From an uncultured Acidobacteriota bacterium (lineage in GTDB: Bacteria > Acidobacteriota > Terriglobia > Bryobacterales > Bryobacteraceae), in the NCBI GenBank assembly GCA_902825945.1, contig CADECY010000003.1, positions 116,663 through 177,978 of the forward strand: 61,316 nt of DNA, in the 5' to 3' direction. The notes below the pieces were generated by a model. That model saw only the letters and a list, made by a program, of their open reading frames with translations. It was not told the origin of the DNA and did no database searches. Shown here piece by piece: positions 17,244 through 26,364 of this stretch (position 1 is the first letter of the stretch; every line of letters begins with the position of its first letter). The position numbers and the translations under genes were made by a program.

Positions 17244-18632
17244 ATGTACGATGTAGTCATTATTGGCAGCGGCCCAGGCGGTTATTCCGCGGCGGTTCGC
17301 GCCGGACAATACGGCCTCAAAGCGGCCATCGTCGAGAAAGATCCGAAGCTCGGCGGCACCTGTCTCCACGTGGGTTGCATCCCCACGAAAGCGCTCCTGC
17401 AGACCGCTGAAGTCTGGGAATACTTCAAGAAGCCCGAAGAGCAGGGCATGCATTGCGACAACGCTCGGCTCGACCTGCCGTTGGCGATGAATCGCAAAAA
17501 CGGCATCGTCTCCAAGCACGCCAAGGGCGTCGAGTTCCTCATGAAGAAGAACAAGGTCGAGGTGATCGCGGGCTACGGTGTCCTGAAGGGCCGTGGGCGC
17601 GTCGAAGTCACCGGACCGCAGGGAACCAAGACCATCGAGGCGAAGAACATCGTGATCGCGACCGGGTCGGAAGCGCGCATGCTTCCCGGACTTCAGCCCG
17701 ATGACACGATCCTCACCAACATCGAGATCCTGAACCTGCAGCAGGTGCCGAAGTCGCTCGCCATTATCGGATCGGGCGCGGTGGGCGTCGAGTTCGCTTC
17801 GATCTTCCATCGTTTCGGCACCCAGTGCACAGTCTACGAGATGCTGCCGCGTATCGTTCCGGTCGAAGACGAAGATGTTTCGAAAGAACTCGAACGCTGC
17901 TTCAAGAAACAGGGAATCCGCTGCGAGACGGGTGCGAAGGTCGAAAAGATCGAGAAGACCGCGGCCGGGGTTCGCCTGACCGCGACGCTCTCCACGGGCA
18001 AGCAGGAAGTGCTCGAAGCCGAGAAACTTCTCGTGGCCGTAGGCCGCAAGCCGAATACGGACAAGCTCGGGCTCGAGGGCACGAAAGTGGAACTCGACCG
18101 CGGCTTCATCAAGGTGAATCAGTGGCAGCAGACCGGCGAACCCGGCGTCTATGCGATCGGCGACGTGGTGGCGGGAACGCCCCAGTTGGCGCACGTGGCG
18201 ACGATGGAAGGCCTGGTGGCGATCGCCCACATCGCGGGCAAACCCACGCGTCCGGTCATGAAAAACCGGATTCCGGGCGCAACCTACACCGAGCCCGGCA
18301 TCGGCAGCGTGGGCCTCACCGAAGCGCAGGCGCGCGCGGCCGGATACAAAGTGAAGGTGGGCAAGTTCCCGTTCACCGGCAACTCGAAGGCGTCGATCCT
18401 CGGACATCACGAAGGGTTCGCCAAGATCGTCAGCGACGAAAAGTACGGCGAGATCCTGGGCGCGCACATCATCGGTCCGCACGCCTATGAACTGATCGCG
18501 GAAGTGGTGGCGGCGATGGAAGCCGAGGCGACCGTCGACACGATGGTGGCCACGATCCATGCGCATCCGACGCTCTACGAAGCCGTGGGCGAGGCGTTCA
18601 ACGCGGTCTACGGACAAGCGATTAATGCGTAA
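17244..18632 (+). CDS. lpdA: Dihydrolipoyl dehydrogenase (E3)
   Basis: A 462-residue flavoprotein that reoxidises dihydrolipoyl groups with NAD+ in 2-oxoacid dehydrogenase complexes and the glycine cleavage system. Visible: FAD Rossmann motif VVIIGSGPGGYSAAVRAGQY at the N-terminus, the redox disulfide in GGTCLHVGCIPTKALL near residue 40, the NAD-binding motif AIIGSGAVGVEFASIF near 175, the second FAD motif GVYAIGDVV near 305, and the C-terminal dimer-interface base AHPTLYEAVGEAF. Length is normal for the family. It overlaps lipB by 8 bases, and lipB overlaps the E2 gene by 4, so the three are one operon. No E1 gene is in the window. Confidence 0.95.
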   Translation: MYDVVIIGSGPGGYSAAVRAGQYGLKAAIVEKDPKLGGTCLHVGCIPTKALLQTAEVWEYFKKPEEQGMHCDNARLDLPLAMNRKNGIVSKHAKGVEFLMKKNKVEVIAGYGVLKGRGRVEVTGPQGTKTIEAKNIVIATGSEARMLPGLQPDDTILTNIEILNLQQVPKSLAIIGSGAVGVEFASIFHRFGTQCTVYEMLPRIVPVEDEDVSKELERCFKKQGIRCETGAKVEKIEKTAAGVRLTATLSTGKQEVLEAEKLLVAVGRKPNTDKLGLEGTKVELDRGFIKVNQWQQTGEPGVYAIGDVVAGTPQLAHVATMEGLVAIAHIAGKPTRPVMKNRIPGATYTEPGIGSVGLTEAQARAAGYKVKVGKFPFTGNSKASILGHHEGFAKIVSDEKYGEILGAHIIGPHAYELIAEVVAAMEAEATVDTMVATIHAHPTLYEAVGEAFNAVYGQAINA

Positions 18633-19287
18633 CTGCGAGTTTCGCGATCTGGGCCGCATGGCCTGGAGCGAAGCCTTCGCTCTCCAACAGGAGCTGGTGG
18701 CCGGGCGCAAAGCGGGCACCATTCCGGATCAGTTCCTGGTGGTGGAGCATCCGCACGTCATCACGCTCGGGCGCAACGCTCGCGAAGAGAACATCCTGGC
18801 GGCGCCCGAGGTGCTCGAGCGGGCGGGCATCGCCGTCGAGGTGGCCGATCGTGGCGGCGATGTGACCTATCACGGTCCAGGCCAACTGGTCGGCTATCCG
18901 ATTCTCGATCTCAAGGAATGGAAGCGTGACGTGGGCGCGTATGTCCGCGCGATCGAGCAGATGCTGATCGACACGCTGGCCACGTTCGGATTCGCCGGTG
19001 AACGGATCGCTGGAATGACTGGCGTCTGGACCGGCGGGAAGAAGGTGGCGGCGATCGGCGTGCATTTGAGCCGCTGGGTGACGAGCCACGGATTCGCGCT
19101 GAACATCGACACTGACCTGAGCTATTTTCGATACATCGTTCCCTGCGGGCTGACCAAGCCCGTTACCTCACTTCGCGATCTGGGATGCGGGGCTTCGCGT
19201 GCTGAAGTGCTTTCGGCGCTCATCGACGCTTTCGCGCGAGCCTTTGATTGCGAGGTTCTCGAACCCCTTACCATGGAGACAAGATGA
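18625..19287 (+). CDS. lipB: Lipoyl(octanoyl) transferase
   Basis: A 220-residue cytoplasmic enzyme that moves octanoate from acyl carrier protein to lipoyl domains, the first step of lipoate synthesis. The family signature is clear: VVEHPHVITLGRNA, RGGDVTYHGPGQLVGYP, the lysine in GGKKVAAIGVHLSRWVT, HGFALNIDTDLSYF, and the catalytic cysteine in IVPCGLTKPVTSL. The ATG at 18625 lies within the last codons of lpdA; an upstream frame is a shadow. It sits between genes for E3 and E2, the latter being its substrate. Lipoyl synthase (lipA) is not in the window. Confidence 0.95.
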   Translation: MRNCEFRDLGRMAWSEAFALQQELVAGRKAGTIPDQFLVVEHPHVITLGRNAREENILAAPEVLERAGIAVEVADRGGDVTYHGPGQLVGYPILDLKEWKRDVGAYVRAIEQMLIDTLATFGFAGERIAGMTGVWTGGKKVAAIGVHLSRWVTSHGFALNIDTDLSYFRYIVPCGLTKPVTSLRDLGCGASRAEVLSALIDAFARAFDCEVLEPLTMETR

Positions 19288-20573
19288 CCGACGTCGTAAT
19301 GCCCCAGATGGGCGAAAGCATAGTCGAAGGCACACTCACCAAGTGGCTGAAGAAGGTGGGCGATCGCGTGGAGCGCGATGAGCCTCTCTTCGAGATTTCC
19401 ACCGACAAAGTGGACTCCGAGATTCCGGCGCCTGCCGCCGGCGTGTTGACGGAAGTGCTCGTGAAAGAGGGCACCACGGTCTCGATCAATACCGTGGTCG
19501 CGCGAATCGGAGAAGCGGGAGCAGCGGCCGCCGCTCCCGCTCCTCAGCCCGCCGCGGCAGCTCCCCCGCCACCACCTCCTCCGCCGCCCCCTCCGGCACC
19601 GGTTGCCGTTGCGCCGCCTCCGCCCCCGCCGCCCGCGCCCGTTGCCGCGGCGGAAGACCAAGGGCCGCTGTCACCGCTCGTGCGCCGGATGGCCCGCGAG
19701 AACAATATCGACTTGGCGCAGGTTCGCGGAACCGGCGCGGGTGGACGTGTGACCAAGGCTGACGTCGAAGCCCATCTTTCCTCGCGTGGATCGGCCGCGC
19801 CTGCCGCCGCTCCTGTCGCTGCACCGGCTGCGCCCGCCGCATCCGTCGCTCCGCTTCCGCGCGTCGATCCCTCCAAGACGCGCGTCGAGCCAATGTCCAC
19901 GATGCGCAAGAAGATCGCCGAGCATATGATCTTCTCTAAGCGCACCTCGGCTCATGTCACCACGGTCCACAAGGTCGACATGACGAAGGTCGCCAAGCTG
20001 CGCGAACGCTCCAAGGCCGAGTTCCAGGCCCGGTACGGATTCGGCCTCACCTTCCTGCCTTTCATCGCCCGCGCCACTTCGGAAGCTCTCCGCGCCTTCC
20101 CGATCGTCAACGCTTCGATCGAAGGCGACAACGTGATCTATCACAACGAAGTGAACCTCGGTGTCGCCGTCGCGCTCGATGGCGGCAGCGGACTCATCGT
20201 TCCGGTCATCAAGCGTGCCGACGAGATGAACGTTGTGGGCTTGCAGCGCTCGATTGTCGATCTCGCCGCTCGCGCCCGCGGCAAGCAGTTGAAGCCAGAT
20301 GAGGTGGCCGGTGGAACGTTCTCCATCACCAACTTCGGCAGCTTCGGCAGCATCTTCGCGACGCCGGTGATCAATCAGCCACAGGTCGCGATCCTCGGCG
20401 TGGGCACGATCGAGAAAACTCCGGTCGTGGTCGAAGGCGATGCGATCGCGATCCGCTCGATCGCCTATGTCGCGCTTACCTTCGACCATCGTCTGATCGA
20501 CGGTGCGATGGCCGATCAGTTCTGCCAGAAGGTGAAGTCGGTTCTCGAGAACTGGTCCGACCAGGTTCTGTAG
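19284..20573 (+). CDS. 2-oxoacid dehydrogenase dihydrolipoyl acyltransferase (E2)
   Basis: A 429-residue E2 core protein. Domains: lipoyl domain at 1-78 with the lipoylated lysine in STDKVDSEIPAP; a linker with runs of 11 and 7 prolines at about 95-125; a peripheral-subunit-binding domain (SPLVRRMARENNIDL, VRGTGAGGRVTKADV); an Ala/Pro linker; and the catalytic acyltransferase domain ending with the active-site motif FDHRLIDGAMADQF. It transfers the acyl group to CoA. Which complex it serves (2-oxoglutarate, pyruvate or branched-chain) cannot be settled without the E1 genes; the STMRKKIAEHM segment fits the succinyl- or branched-chain type. ATG at 19284 overlaps the lipB stop (ATGA). The operon ends at the terminator at 20596. 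Confidence 0.92.
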   Translation: MTDVVMPQMGESIVEGTLTKWLKKVGDRVERDEPLFEISTDKVDSEIPAPAAGVLTEVLVKEGTTVSINTVVARIGEAGAAAAAPAPQPAAAAPPPPPPPPPPPAPVAVAPPPPPPPAPVAAAEDQGPLSPLVRRMARENNIDLAQVRGTGAGGRVTKADVEAHLSSRGSAAPAAAPVAAPAAPAASVAPLPRVDPSKTRVEPMSTMRKKIAEHMIFSKRTSAHVTTVHKVDMTKVAKLRERSKAEFQARYGFGLTFLPFIARATSEALRAFPIVNASIEGDNVIYHNEVNLGVAVALDGGSGLIVPVIKRADEMNVVGLQRSIVDLAARARGKQLKPDEVAGGTFSITNFGSFGSIFATPVINQPQVAILGVGTIEKTPVVVEGDAIAIRSIAYVALTFDHRLIDGAMADQFCQKVKSVLENWSDQVL

Positions 20574-20595
20574 CCGCGACTCGAAACAACGAAGA

Positions 20596-20626
20596 GCCGG
20601 ATGCCCTCGCGGGTGTCCGGCCTTTT
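20596..20626 (+). terminator. Intrinsic terminator of lpdA-lipB-E2 operon
   Basis: GCCGGA at 20596 pairs with TCCGGC ending at 20621, with further CCC/GGG pairing around a short loop, followed by CTTTT. It lies 22 bases after the E2 stop codon and is the best factor-independent terminator in the window. Confidence 0.8.
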
Positions 20627-20636
20627 GCTTTCGCGG

Positions 20637-21455
20637 CTACTGCTTCTTGGCCTTGACGACGAACGTGGTTCCCGGGTCGGTCTCGAGGAACTGCACCTCG
20701 CGACCGCCGTCGGCGATGATCGCGTTGAACCGGAAACCCACAACGTCGAAGTTCATCTGGAACGCGCAATCCGATGTGTAGGCGTAGGTGCCGGTGAGTG
20801 GCAGCGGTTGCGGATCAATGATGCCGTTCGTGCTGCGGACAGCGGTAAGGCGGAACTTCCCGTTGTCGGCGAACGCAACCGTGCCGACGCCATGCAGCGG
20901 ACCAGCGGCAGGCGGCGGAACCGTCGGAGGCGCACCCGTACCCTGCGAGATGAATCCATAGACGCCGCGAGTGAGCGAGGAGCGGCAGGCGTTCGGACGC
21001 GAGTCGTCTTCGCTACCCGAGCGGCGCGGACCCGATTGCGCAAGAGCGACACCCGAGGCGATTACGCCGGGAGTCGTTTGGATCACGAACAATTCGCGGG
21101 CGCTATCGACGATCGACGCGTAGAACGTCGCGCCGTTTTCGAGCTGCGAGACGAACGTGCAGTCCGGGCTTACCTGATAGGTTCCACGCACCGGTGGAAG
21201 CGCCTGGGTGAGTCCGTTGAAGGTCGCGCTCGCGGTGAGAACCACGCCGCCCCGGCCGTCGTAGACGGCGGTACCGAGGCTCGCGAATGGACCTTGCAGC
21301 GGCGGCGGTACGGGCGAACCCGCGACGGTGAAGCCTTGCGCGGTGAATGCATAGCTGCCGCGCAGCGTGGCGTTGGAACAGCGCGGCGAGTTGTCGTTGT
21401 CGGCGAACGCGGAAATCGAGAATACACCGATCGTGAAGAGAGTCTTGGCGAGCAT
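20637..21455 (-). CDS. Secreted protein with two tandem beta-rich repeats
   Basis: A 272-residue exported protein. After a signal peptide (LAKTLFTIGVFSISAFA) it contains two similar halves of about 120 residues. Half one has LRGSYAFTAQGF, GPFASLGTAVYDGRGGVVLT, GTYQVSPDCTF and FVIQTTPG; half two has TRGVYGFISQGT, GPLHGVGTVAFADNGKFRLT, GTYAYTSDCAF and QFLETDPGTTF. Each half keeps paired cysteines that may form disulfides. I do not recognise a named family, though similar secreted repeats are common in Acidobacteria. The ATG at 21455 is preceded by AGGAGG; the longer frame upstream has no support. It is divergent from the phosphatase operon and converges on the E2 terminator. Confidence 0.75.
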   Translation of the reverse strand: MLAKTLFTIGVFSISAFADNDNSPRCSNATLRGSYAFTAQGFTVAGSPVPPPLQGPFASLGTAVYDGRGGVVLTASATFNGLTQALPPVRGTYQVSPDCTFVSQLENGATFYASIVDSARELFVIQTTPGVIASGVALAQSGPRRSGSEDDSRPNACRSSLTRGVYGFISQGTGAPPTVPPPAAGPLHGVGTVAFADNGKFRLTAVRSTNGIIDPQPLPLTGTYAYTSDCAFQMNFDVVGFRFNAIIADGGREVQFLETDPGTTFVVKAKKQ

Positions 21456-21630
21456 GTGGGATGGGCCTCCTGAACCCGGCGCGCACGGGCCGCGCGAGGG
21501 GCGCGTCTTCCGCGTGCGCGGCCATTGTTGACGTGTGCCTGCGCTTGCTTTCCGTTTTGCGCCGGCATCCATGGATACGAGTCAGGTCACGCGGTGGATT
21601 CATCCCGCGCGCTATTTTCGCCCGCGAGCG

Positions 21631-21659
21631 TTGCATGCTCCCCCCGGACAGCGTAGAGT
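21631..21659 (+). promoter_or_regulatory. Promoter TTGCAT-17-TAGAGT of the phosphatase operon
   Basis: TTGCAT at 21631 and TAGAGT at 21654 have ideal 17-base spacing. The -10 box ends 7 bases before the ATG at 21667 and no Shine-Dalgarno lies between, so the mRNA is probably leaderless. Confidence 0.55.
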
Positions 21660-21666
21660 CAACTGT

Positions 21667-22524
21667 ATGGCGAAAGCGGCCCCGCCGCGATTGAACAACT
21701 ACCTGCTTGTCGTCCTCGATAGCTGCCGCTACGATTCCTTCCTGCGCGCGCGTCCGAAGATCATGCGCCAACTCGGACCGGTGGAACGCCGCTATTCCTA
21801 TGCTTCCTGGACTGCGCCCTCGCATTTCAATCTCCTCATGGGCCTGCTGCCGCACGGCAGCCCGCGGCACGTGTTCGCCTCGGAATACTACAAGCAGGAC
21901 TTTCTCAAATTCCGCGCTCGGCTCGGCTCGCAAGATCTCCAGTTCCGCTCACTCGCGCCCAGGCTCTACCTGCCGCTCTATCTCCAGCAACTCGGCTATC
22001 GCACGCACGCGCGCGTATCGCTTCCGGTGCTGAATCCGCGCACGATTCTCAACGCGGGGTTCGACACCTATCAGTTGATGGACAAACACAACGACATGCG
22101 CGCGATGCTCGCCGGGATGACGTTCGAAAAAGACCGGCCGTCGTTCTACCTGTTGAATGTCGGCGAGACACACTATCCCTACGCGCTTCCCGACGAACCT
22201 GAGGATCTGTGGCCGCGCATCAGTGGCGTTCACGGCGTGTTCAAGCACCTCGACGACGAAGTGACCGGCGGAAAACTGAAACGAACCCGAGGCCGCTTCT
22301 TCGACGAGAAACAGATGGCGGACCTGCACCGGCGCCAAGTGGCGGCCGTGCGCCATGTCGATCGCGTGATGGAGGAGTTGTTCGATCTCGTTCCGCGCAA
22401 TACGTTCATCACCGTCACCTCCGACCATGGCGAACTGTTCGGCGAGGACGGCTACTTCGGCCACGGTCCGGTGATGCATGAACGCGTCTTCGAGGTTCCG
22501 ATGGTGGAGGGGAAGCTGCGTTGA
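21667..22524 (+). CDS. Sulfatase-like hydrolase (alkaline phosphatase superfamily)
   Basis: A 285-residue protein with the alkaline-phosphatase-superfamily core but no signal peptide. The first metal site is VVLDSCRYDSF with D18. The nucleophile position is T49 in SWTAPSHFNLLMG, so it lacks the formylglycine cysteine of true sulfatases. The second metal site is TSDHGELFGEDGYFGHG near the C-terminus. It is shorter than usual sulfatases (450 or more), and resembles cytoplasmic phosphohydrolases or phosphotransferases. It is the first of five genes that all overlap; its stop overlaps the TTG start of the next (TTGA). Substrate unknown. The start ATG at 21667 fits the promoter directly upstream; the frame stays open further up but overlaps no feature. 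Confidence 0.82.
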   Translation: MAKAAPPRLNNYLLVVLDSCRYDSFLRARPKIMRQLGPVERRYSYASWTAPSHFNLLMGLLPHGSPRHVFASEYYKQDFLKFRARLGSQDLQFRSLAPRLYLPLYLQQLGYRTHARVSLPVLNPRTILNAGFDTYQLMDKHNDMRAMLAGMTFEKDRPSFYLLNVGETHYPYALPDEPEDLWPRISGVHGVFKHLDDEVTGGKLKRTRGRFFDEKQMADLHRRQVAAVRHVDRVMEELFDLVPRNTFITVTSDHGELFGEDGYFGHGPVMHERVFEVPMVEGKLR

Positions 22525-24530
22525 GTCGTGACGCGCGCACCGCGGTCGTGCTCGTTGCCCTCGTGTTCGCCGCATGGCTCGGGGACGGTGCCCACGCGGA
22601 CACTCAACTCGCCTATGTCGGGCCCGGCGCGGGCTTCGCCTTTCTCGGATCGTTCCTGGCGCTTGCCGGCAGCATGCTCCTCAGTCTGCTGTCGTTCCTC
22701 ACCTGGCCGGTCCGCGTCCTGCGGCGAAGGCTGCGCAGGAGGCGGCTGCCGCTGAAGCCCCAGGTCCAGCGCGTCATTTTCCTCGGACTCGATGGGCTCG
22801 ATCCGGGTGTGACCGAGCGCCTCATGGACGAGGGCAAACTCCCGAATCTTTCGCGTCTGCGCGCTTCAGGAACCTACTCGCGGCTGCGCACCACGTGTCC
22901 GCCGCTTTCGCCGGTCGCGTGGTCCACCTTCGCCACGGGTGTCAATCCGGCGGGGCACGACATTTTCGACTTTCTCCGTCCGAGCCCGCGGACGCACGCG
23001 CCGGAGCTTGCGTTGAGCCGCGTGGGTCCGCCGGCGCGCGTGCTGCGCATCGGCCGGTGGCGGATTCCGTTGTCGAAGCCCGAACTCGTGCTTCGGCGCA
23101 AGAGCCGCGCCTTCTGGAGCATTCTCGGCGACTACGCGATCCGCTCGACGGTGTTGCGCGTGCCGGTGACGTTTCCGCCCGAGGAGTTCGATGGCTTCCA
23201 GCTTTCGGCGATGTCGACTCCGGACCTTCGGGGCACGCAAGGCTCATTCACGTTCTTCTCGACACGGAGCGAAGGGCACCTTCCACTCACGCGTCACGGC
23301 GGCGAACTTCGCGGCACCCTCGACGGCCCCGAGGATGTCTTTCTCAATCAACCGGAGGTCCTGCGGCTTCCGTTTCGCATTCACGGCGAAGCGGGGCGGC
23401 GGCATCTCGAGATCGGGCGCGAGCAGTGCGAACTGAGGCCGGGCGAGTACACGCCATGGATTACGCTGCGATTCCGCACTGCCGCCGGACCGGTGATTCA
23501 CGGCATCGCGCGATTCCTGCTCACGGAGCCGGGCGATGAGGTTTCGCTCTACGTTACGCCGATTCAGATCGATCCCGAACACCCCGCGCTTCCCATCAGC
23601 CATCCGGGAATCTATGCGGCGTACCTGGCGAAACTCTTCGGTTCATACGCGACAGTTGGAATGGCCGAGGACACGTGGGCTCTCAACGAAGGTGTGATCG
23701 GCAAGCAGGACTTCCTCGAGCAGGCATGGGAAATCTATCGCGAGCGCGAGCGGATGTTCCTGCATGCGCTCGCGAGGACGAGAGATGGCATGGTTGCGTG
23801 TGTGTTCGATACGAGTGACCGCATCCAACACATGTTCCATCGTGGCGCGGGCGAGGGCGGAGAGTTCGGCGGCGTGATCGGCGATCTCTATCGCCGCATG
23901 GACGAACTCGTGGGCAAGGCCGTCGCGCACGCCGATCCGGGCACCGCGATCTTCGTGCTCTCCGATCATGGCTTCTGTTCGTTCCGGCGCGGCGTGAACC
24001 TGAACGCGTGGCTTGCGGCTCACGGATACCTCGAAGCCCGCGCGGATGGTTCGATCGACTGGGATCGGACCCGTGCCTATGCGCTCGGCCTGAGCGGGCT
24101 CTATCTGAATGCGGTGAGGGGCGCCGAAGCCAAGGCGCTCCGAGCGGAGTTGTCTCAACGCTTGGAACAACTGTGCGATCCGGCGACGGGAGAGCGCGCC
24201 ATCCGCCGCGCCTATGTCGCACGCGAGACGCTGAAGGGGCCGTATCTCGAGTCCGCTCCCGATCTGATCATCGGATGGGAGGACGGCTACCGGACCTCGT
24301 GGGACGCGGCGCTAGGCAAGGTTTCGGCCGAAGTCTTCGAGGACAACACGAAGTGCTGGAGCGGCGACCACTGCGTCGATCCCGCGCTCGTTCCCGGTGT
24401 CCTGTTTTCGAACCTGCGCTGGGAAGCCGCCGATCCCGGCATCGAAGACATGGCGCCCACCGCGCTGAAACTGTTCGGTGTGGAGCCGCCCGCATGGATG
24501 GAGGGGAGGCCGCTGACTCCCGTTGTCTAG
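22521..24530 (+). CDS. Membrane-anchored alkaline phosphatase family protein (type I phosphodiesterase-like)
   Basis: A 669-residue protein with two N-terminal hydrophobic helices (about 8-21 and 36-62) followed by an Arg-rich stop-transfer segment (RVLRRRLRRRRLP). The catalytic core has the metal Asp91/Asp94 in FLGLDGLDPG, a candidate nucleophile Ser130 in PPLSPVAWSTFATG, then DTSDRIQHMFHR, LSDHGFCSFRRG and WSGDHCVDP, the last His-bearing motif of this family. A large insert at about 240-420 separates the halves. Such enzymes hydrolyse phosphodiesters or nucleotide pyrophosphates; the substrate is unknown. The TTG start overlaps the previous stop. It is paralogous to the next gene. Confidence 0.85.
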   Translation: MSRDARTAVVLVALVFAAWLGDGAHADTQLAYVGPGAGFAFLGSFLALAGSMLLSLLSFLTWPVRVLRRRLRRRRLPLKPQVQRVIFLGLDGLDPGVTERLMDEGKLPNLSRLRASGTYSRLRTTCPPLSPVAWSTFATGVNPAGHDIFDFLRPSPRTHAPELALSRVGPPARVLRIGRWRIPLSKPELVLRRKSRAFWSILGDYAIRSTVLRVPVTFPPEEFDGFQLSAMSTPDLRGTQGSFTFFSTRSEGHLPLTRHGGELRGTLDGPEDVFLNQPEVLRLPFRIHGEAGRRHLEIGREQCELRPGEYTPWITLRFRTAAGPVIHGIARFLLTEPGDEVSLYVTPIQIDPEHPALPISHPGIYAAYLAKLFGSYATVGMAEDTWALNEGVIGKQDFLEQAWEIYRERERMFLHALARTRDGMVACVFDTSDRIQHMFHRGAGEGGEFGGVIGDLYRRMDELVGKAVAHADPGTAIFVLSDHGFCSFRRGVNLNAWLAAHGYLEARADGSIDWDRTRAYALGLSGLYLNAVRGAEAKALRAELSQRLEQLCDPATGERAIRRAYVARETLKGPYLESAPDLIIGWEDGYRTSWDAALGKVSAEVFEDNTKCWSGDHCVDPALVPGVLFSNLRWEAADPGIEDMAPTALKLFGVEPPAWMEGRPLTPVV

Positions 24531-26364
24531 CAGAACCCTTCTCGCCGCGCTCGGACTCGCCGCGATGACCGCATGTTCGAAGCGCGCAGAAGTGCCACGT
24601 ATCATCGTCCTCGGAATCGATGGCATGGATCCGGAGTTCGTGAATCGGCACTGGAGCCAGTTGCCGAATCTCGCGCGGCTACGCGACCAAGGCGGATTCC
24701 AGCCATTGAACACGACGATTCCGCCGCAGAGTCCGGTGGCGTGGTCGACGTTCATTACGGGCGGCGGCCCTGAGGCACATGGCGTCTTCGATTTCGTTCA
24801 TCGCGATCCGCGCACGCTCTCGATCTTCTCTTCTCTGGCGGAGACCGTCGAGCCGAAGTGGAAGCTGCCACTTGGCCAGTGGGAACTTCCGCTCTCGAGC
24901 GGGCACGTGCGATTGTTGCGGCGCGGCAAGGCTTTTTGGCAAACGCTTTCGGAGGCTGGCGTTCCGGTCACGGTCATCCGAATGCCGAACAACTTTCCGC
25001 CCGCCGAGTGCGAAGGGCTCTCTCTCGCGGGCATGGGTACGCCCGATCTTTCGGGCACGTTCGGCACGTTCACCTATTTCAGTTCCGACCCCGCCGATCT
25101 GCCTCGCGAAGTTCCGGGCGGCCGGATCGTGCGCTCCGAGACCAGCGGAAATCGAACGGTGATGCGGCTCGAAGGTCCGGCGAACTCGCTGCGGCGCGAC
25201 CGGCGTCCCGCGATCATCGAAATCGAGGCCGATGTCGATCCACAGAATCCAGTCGCGCGGTTTCGCGCGGGCGACGCTGTGGTCTTGCTAAAGGAGGAGG
25301 AGTGGTCAGGCTGGATCCGCGCGCGATTCGACCTGCTGGGTCCACTGGCTTCGACGGCGGGGATGTTCCGGATCTACGTGCGGGAACTGCATCCGCATTT
25401 CCGCGTCTACGTTTCGCCCATCAATGTCGATCCGGAAGATCCCGCCGTGCCGCTGTCGACACCCTCTTCCTACAGCCGCGAACTCGCGCAGGCGGTGGGG
25501 CCCTACTACACGCAGGGGATTGCCGAAGATACGGCCGCGTTGCGAGCCGGCGTTCTCGACGCCGCGGAGTTCTCCCAACAGGCGAACCTCGTCGCGGACG
25601 AACACCTGAAACTCCTCGATCACGAATTGCGCCGGTTCGAACGCGGACTGCTCTTCTTCCACTTCTTCGGAGTCGACCAGGTCTCGCACATGTTCTGGGA
25701 GCGAAGTGAGCCCCAGGTGCTTGCGATGTACCGGCGCGTGGACGCGGCGATCGGCCGTGCGATGGCGGCGGCGCCGGACGCGGAATTGATCGTGATGTCC
25801 GATCACGGCTTCACTTCGTTCGACCGCGCGATGCACTTGAACCGATGGCTGCGGCGCGAAGGGTTGCTGACGCGAAAGGATGACGCCGCGAATAGCGAGG
25901 GGCTGGAAGGGATCGACTGGAGCCGCACGCAAGCCTACGCGGTGGGATTGAATGCGCTCTACCTGAATCTCGCGGGCCGTGAGAAAGAAGGAGTCGTGGC
26001 GGAAGAAAATCGCGAACGGATTCTCGAGAGCCTGCGCGAACGGATTCTCGCCGCGCGGGACGAAGAGAAGGGCGCTTCGCCGGTCGCCGCTGTGTATCGG
26101 CCGAAAGGAGACGGCGCGCCGGACCTGATTGTCGGCTACGCCGCGGGCTATCGAGCCTCATGGCAAACGGCGCTGGGTCAGGCTCCCGAGGCAGTGTTCG
26201 AGGACAATGCCGATGCCTGGATCGGCGATCATTGTGTTGCGTCGCACCTCGTGCCAGGAGTCTTCGCCACCAACCGGAAGTTCGACCGGCGTGAGCGCGG
26301 CCTAGCGGATATTACCACGCTGGTCCGCACGCGCTTCGGATTGCCGCCCAAGGAGCAGGAATGA
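24523..26364 (+). CDS. Alkaline phosphatase family lipoprotein, paralogue of upstream gene
   Basis: A 613-residue paralogue of the preceding protein. Instead of membrane helices it has a lipoprotein-like signal ending at C18 (LAAMTAC). Core motifs: IIVLGIDGMDP with D33 and D36, candidate nucleophile Ser70 in PPQSPVAWSTFITG, FFGVDQVSHMFW, MSDHGFTSFDRAMHLNRWL, and IGDHCVASHLVPG near the C-terminus. The middle region again carries an insert, VSPINVDPEDPAVPLSTPSS, matching VTPIQIDPEHPALPISHPG in the neighbour. A TTG start at 24523 overlaps the upstream stop by 8 bases, and its own stop overlaps the next gene (ATGA). Two such enzymes side by side, one lipid-anchored and one with helices, suggest division of labour on an envelope substrate; this is inference. 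Confidence 0.85.
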   Translation: MSSRTLLAALGLAAMTACSKRAEVPRIIVLGIDGMDPEFVNRHWSQLPNLARLRDQGGFQPLNTTIPPQSPVAWSTFITGGGPEAHGVFDFVHRDPRTLSIFSSLAETVEPKWKLPLGQWELPLSSGHVRLLRRGKAFWQTLSEAGVPVTVIRMPNNFPPAECEGLSLAGMGTPDLSGTFGTFTYFSSDPADLPREVPGGRIVRSETSGNRTVMRLEGPANSLRRDRRPAIIEIEADVDPQNPVARFRAGDAVVLLKEEEWSGWIRARFDLLGPLASTAGMFRIYVRELHPHFRVYVSPINVDPEDPAVPLSTPSSYSRELAQAVGPYYTQGIAEDTAALRAGVLDAAEFSQQANLVADEHLKLLDHELRRFERGLLFFHFFGVDQVSHMFWERSEPQVLAMYRRVDAAIGRAMAAAPDAELIVMSDHGFTSFDRAMHLNRWLRREGLLTRKDDAANSEGLEGIDWSRTQAYAVGLNALYLNLAGREKEGVVAEENRERILESLRERILAARDEEKGASPVAAVYRPKGDGAPDLIVGYAAGYRASWQTALGQAPEAVFEDNADAWIGDHCVASHLVPGVFATNRKFDRRERGLADITTLVRTRFGLPPKEQE

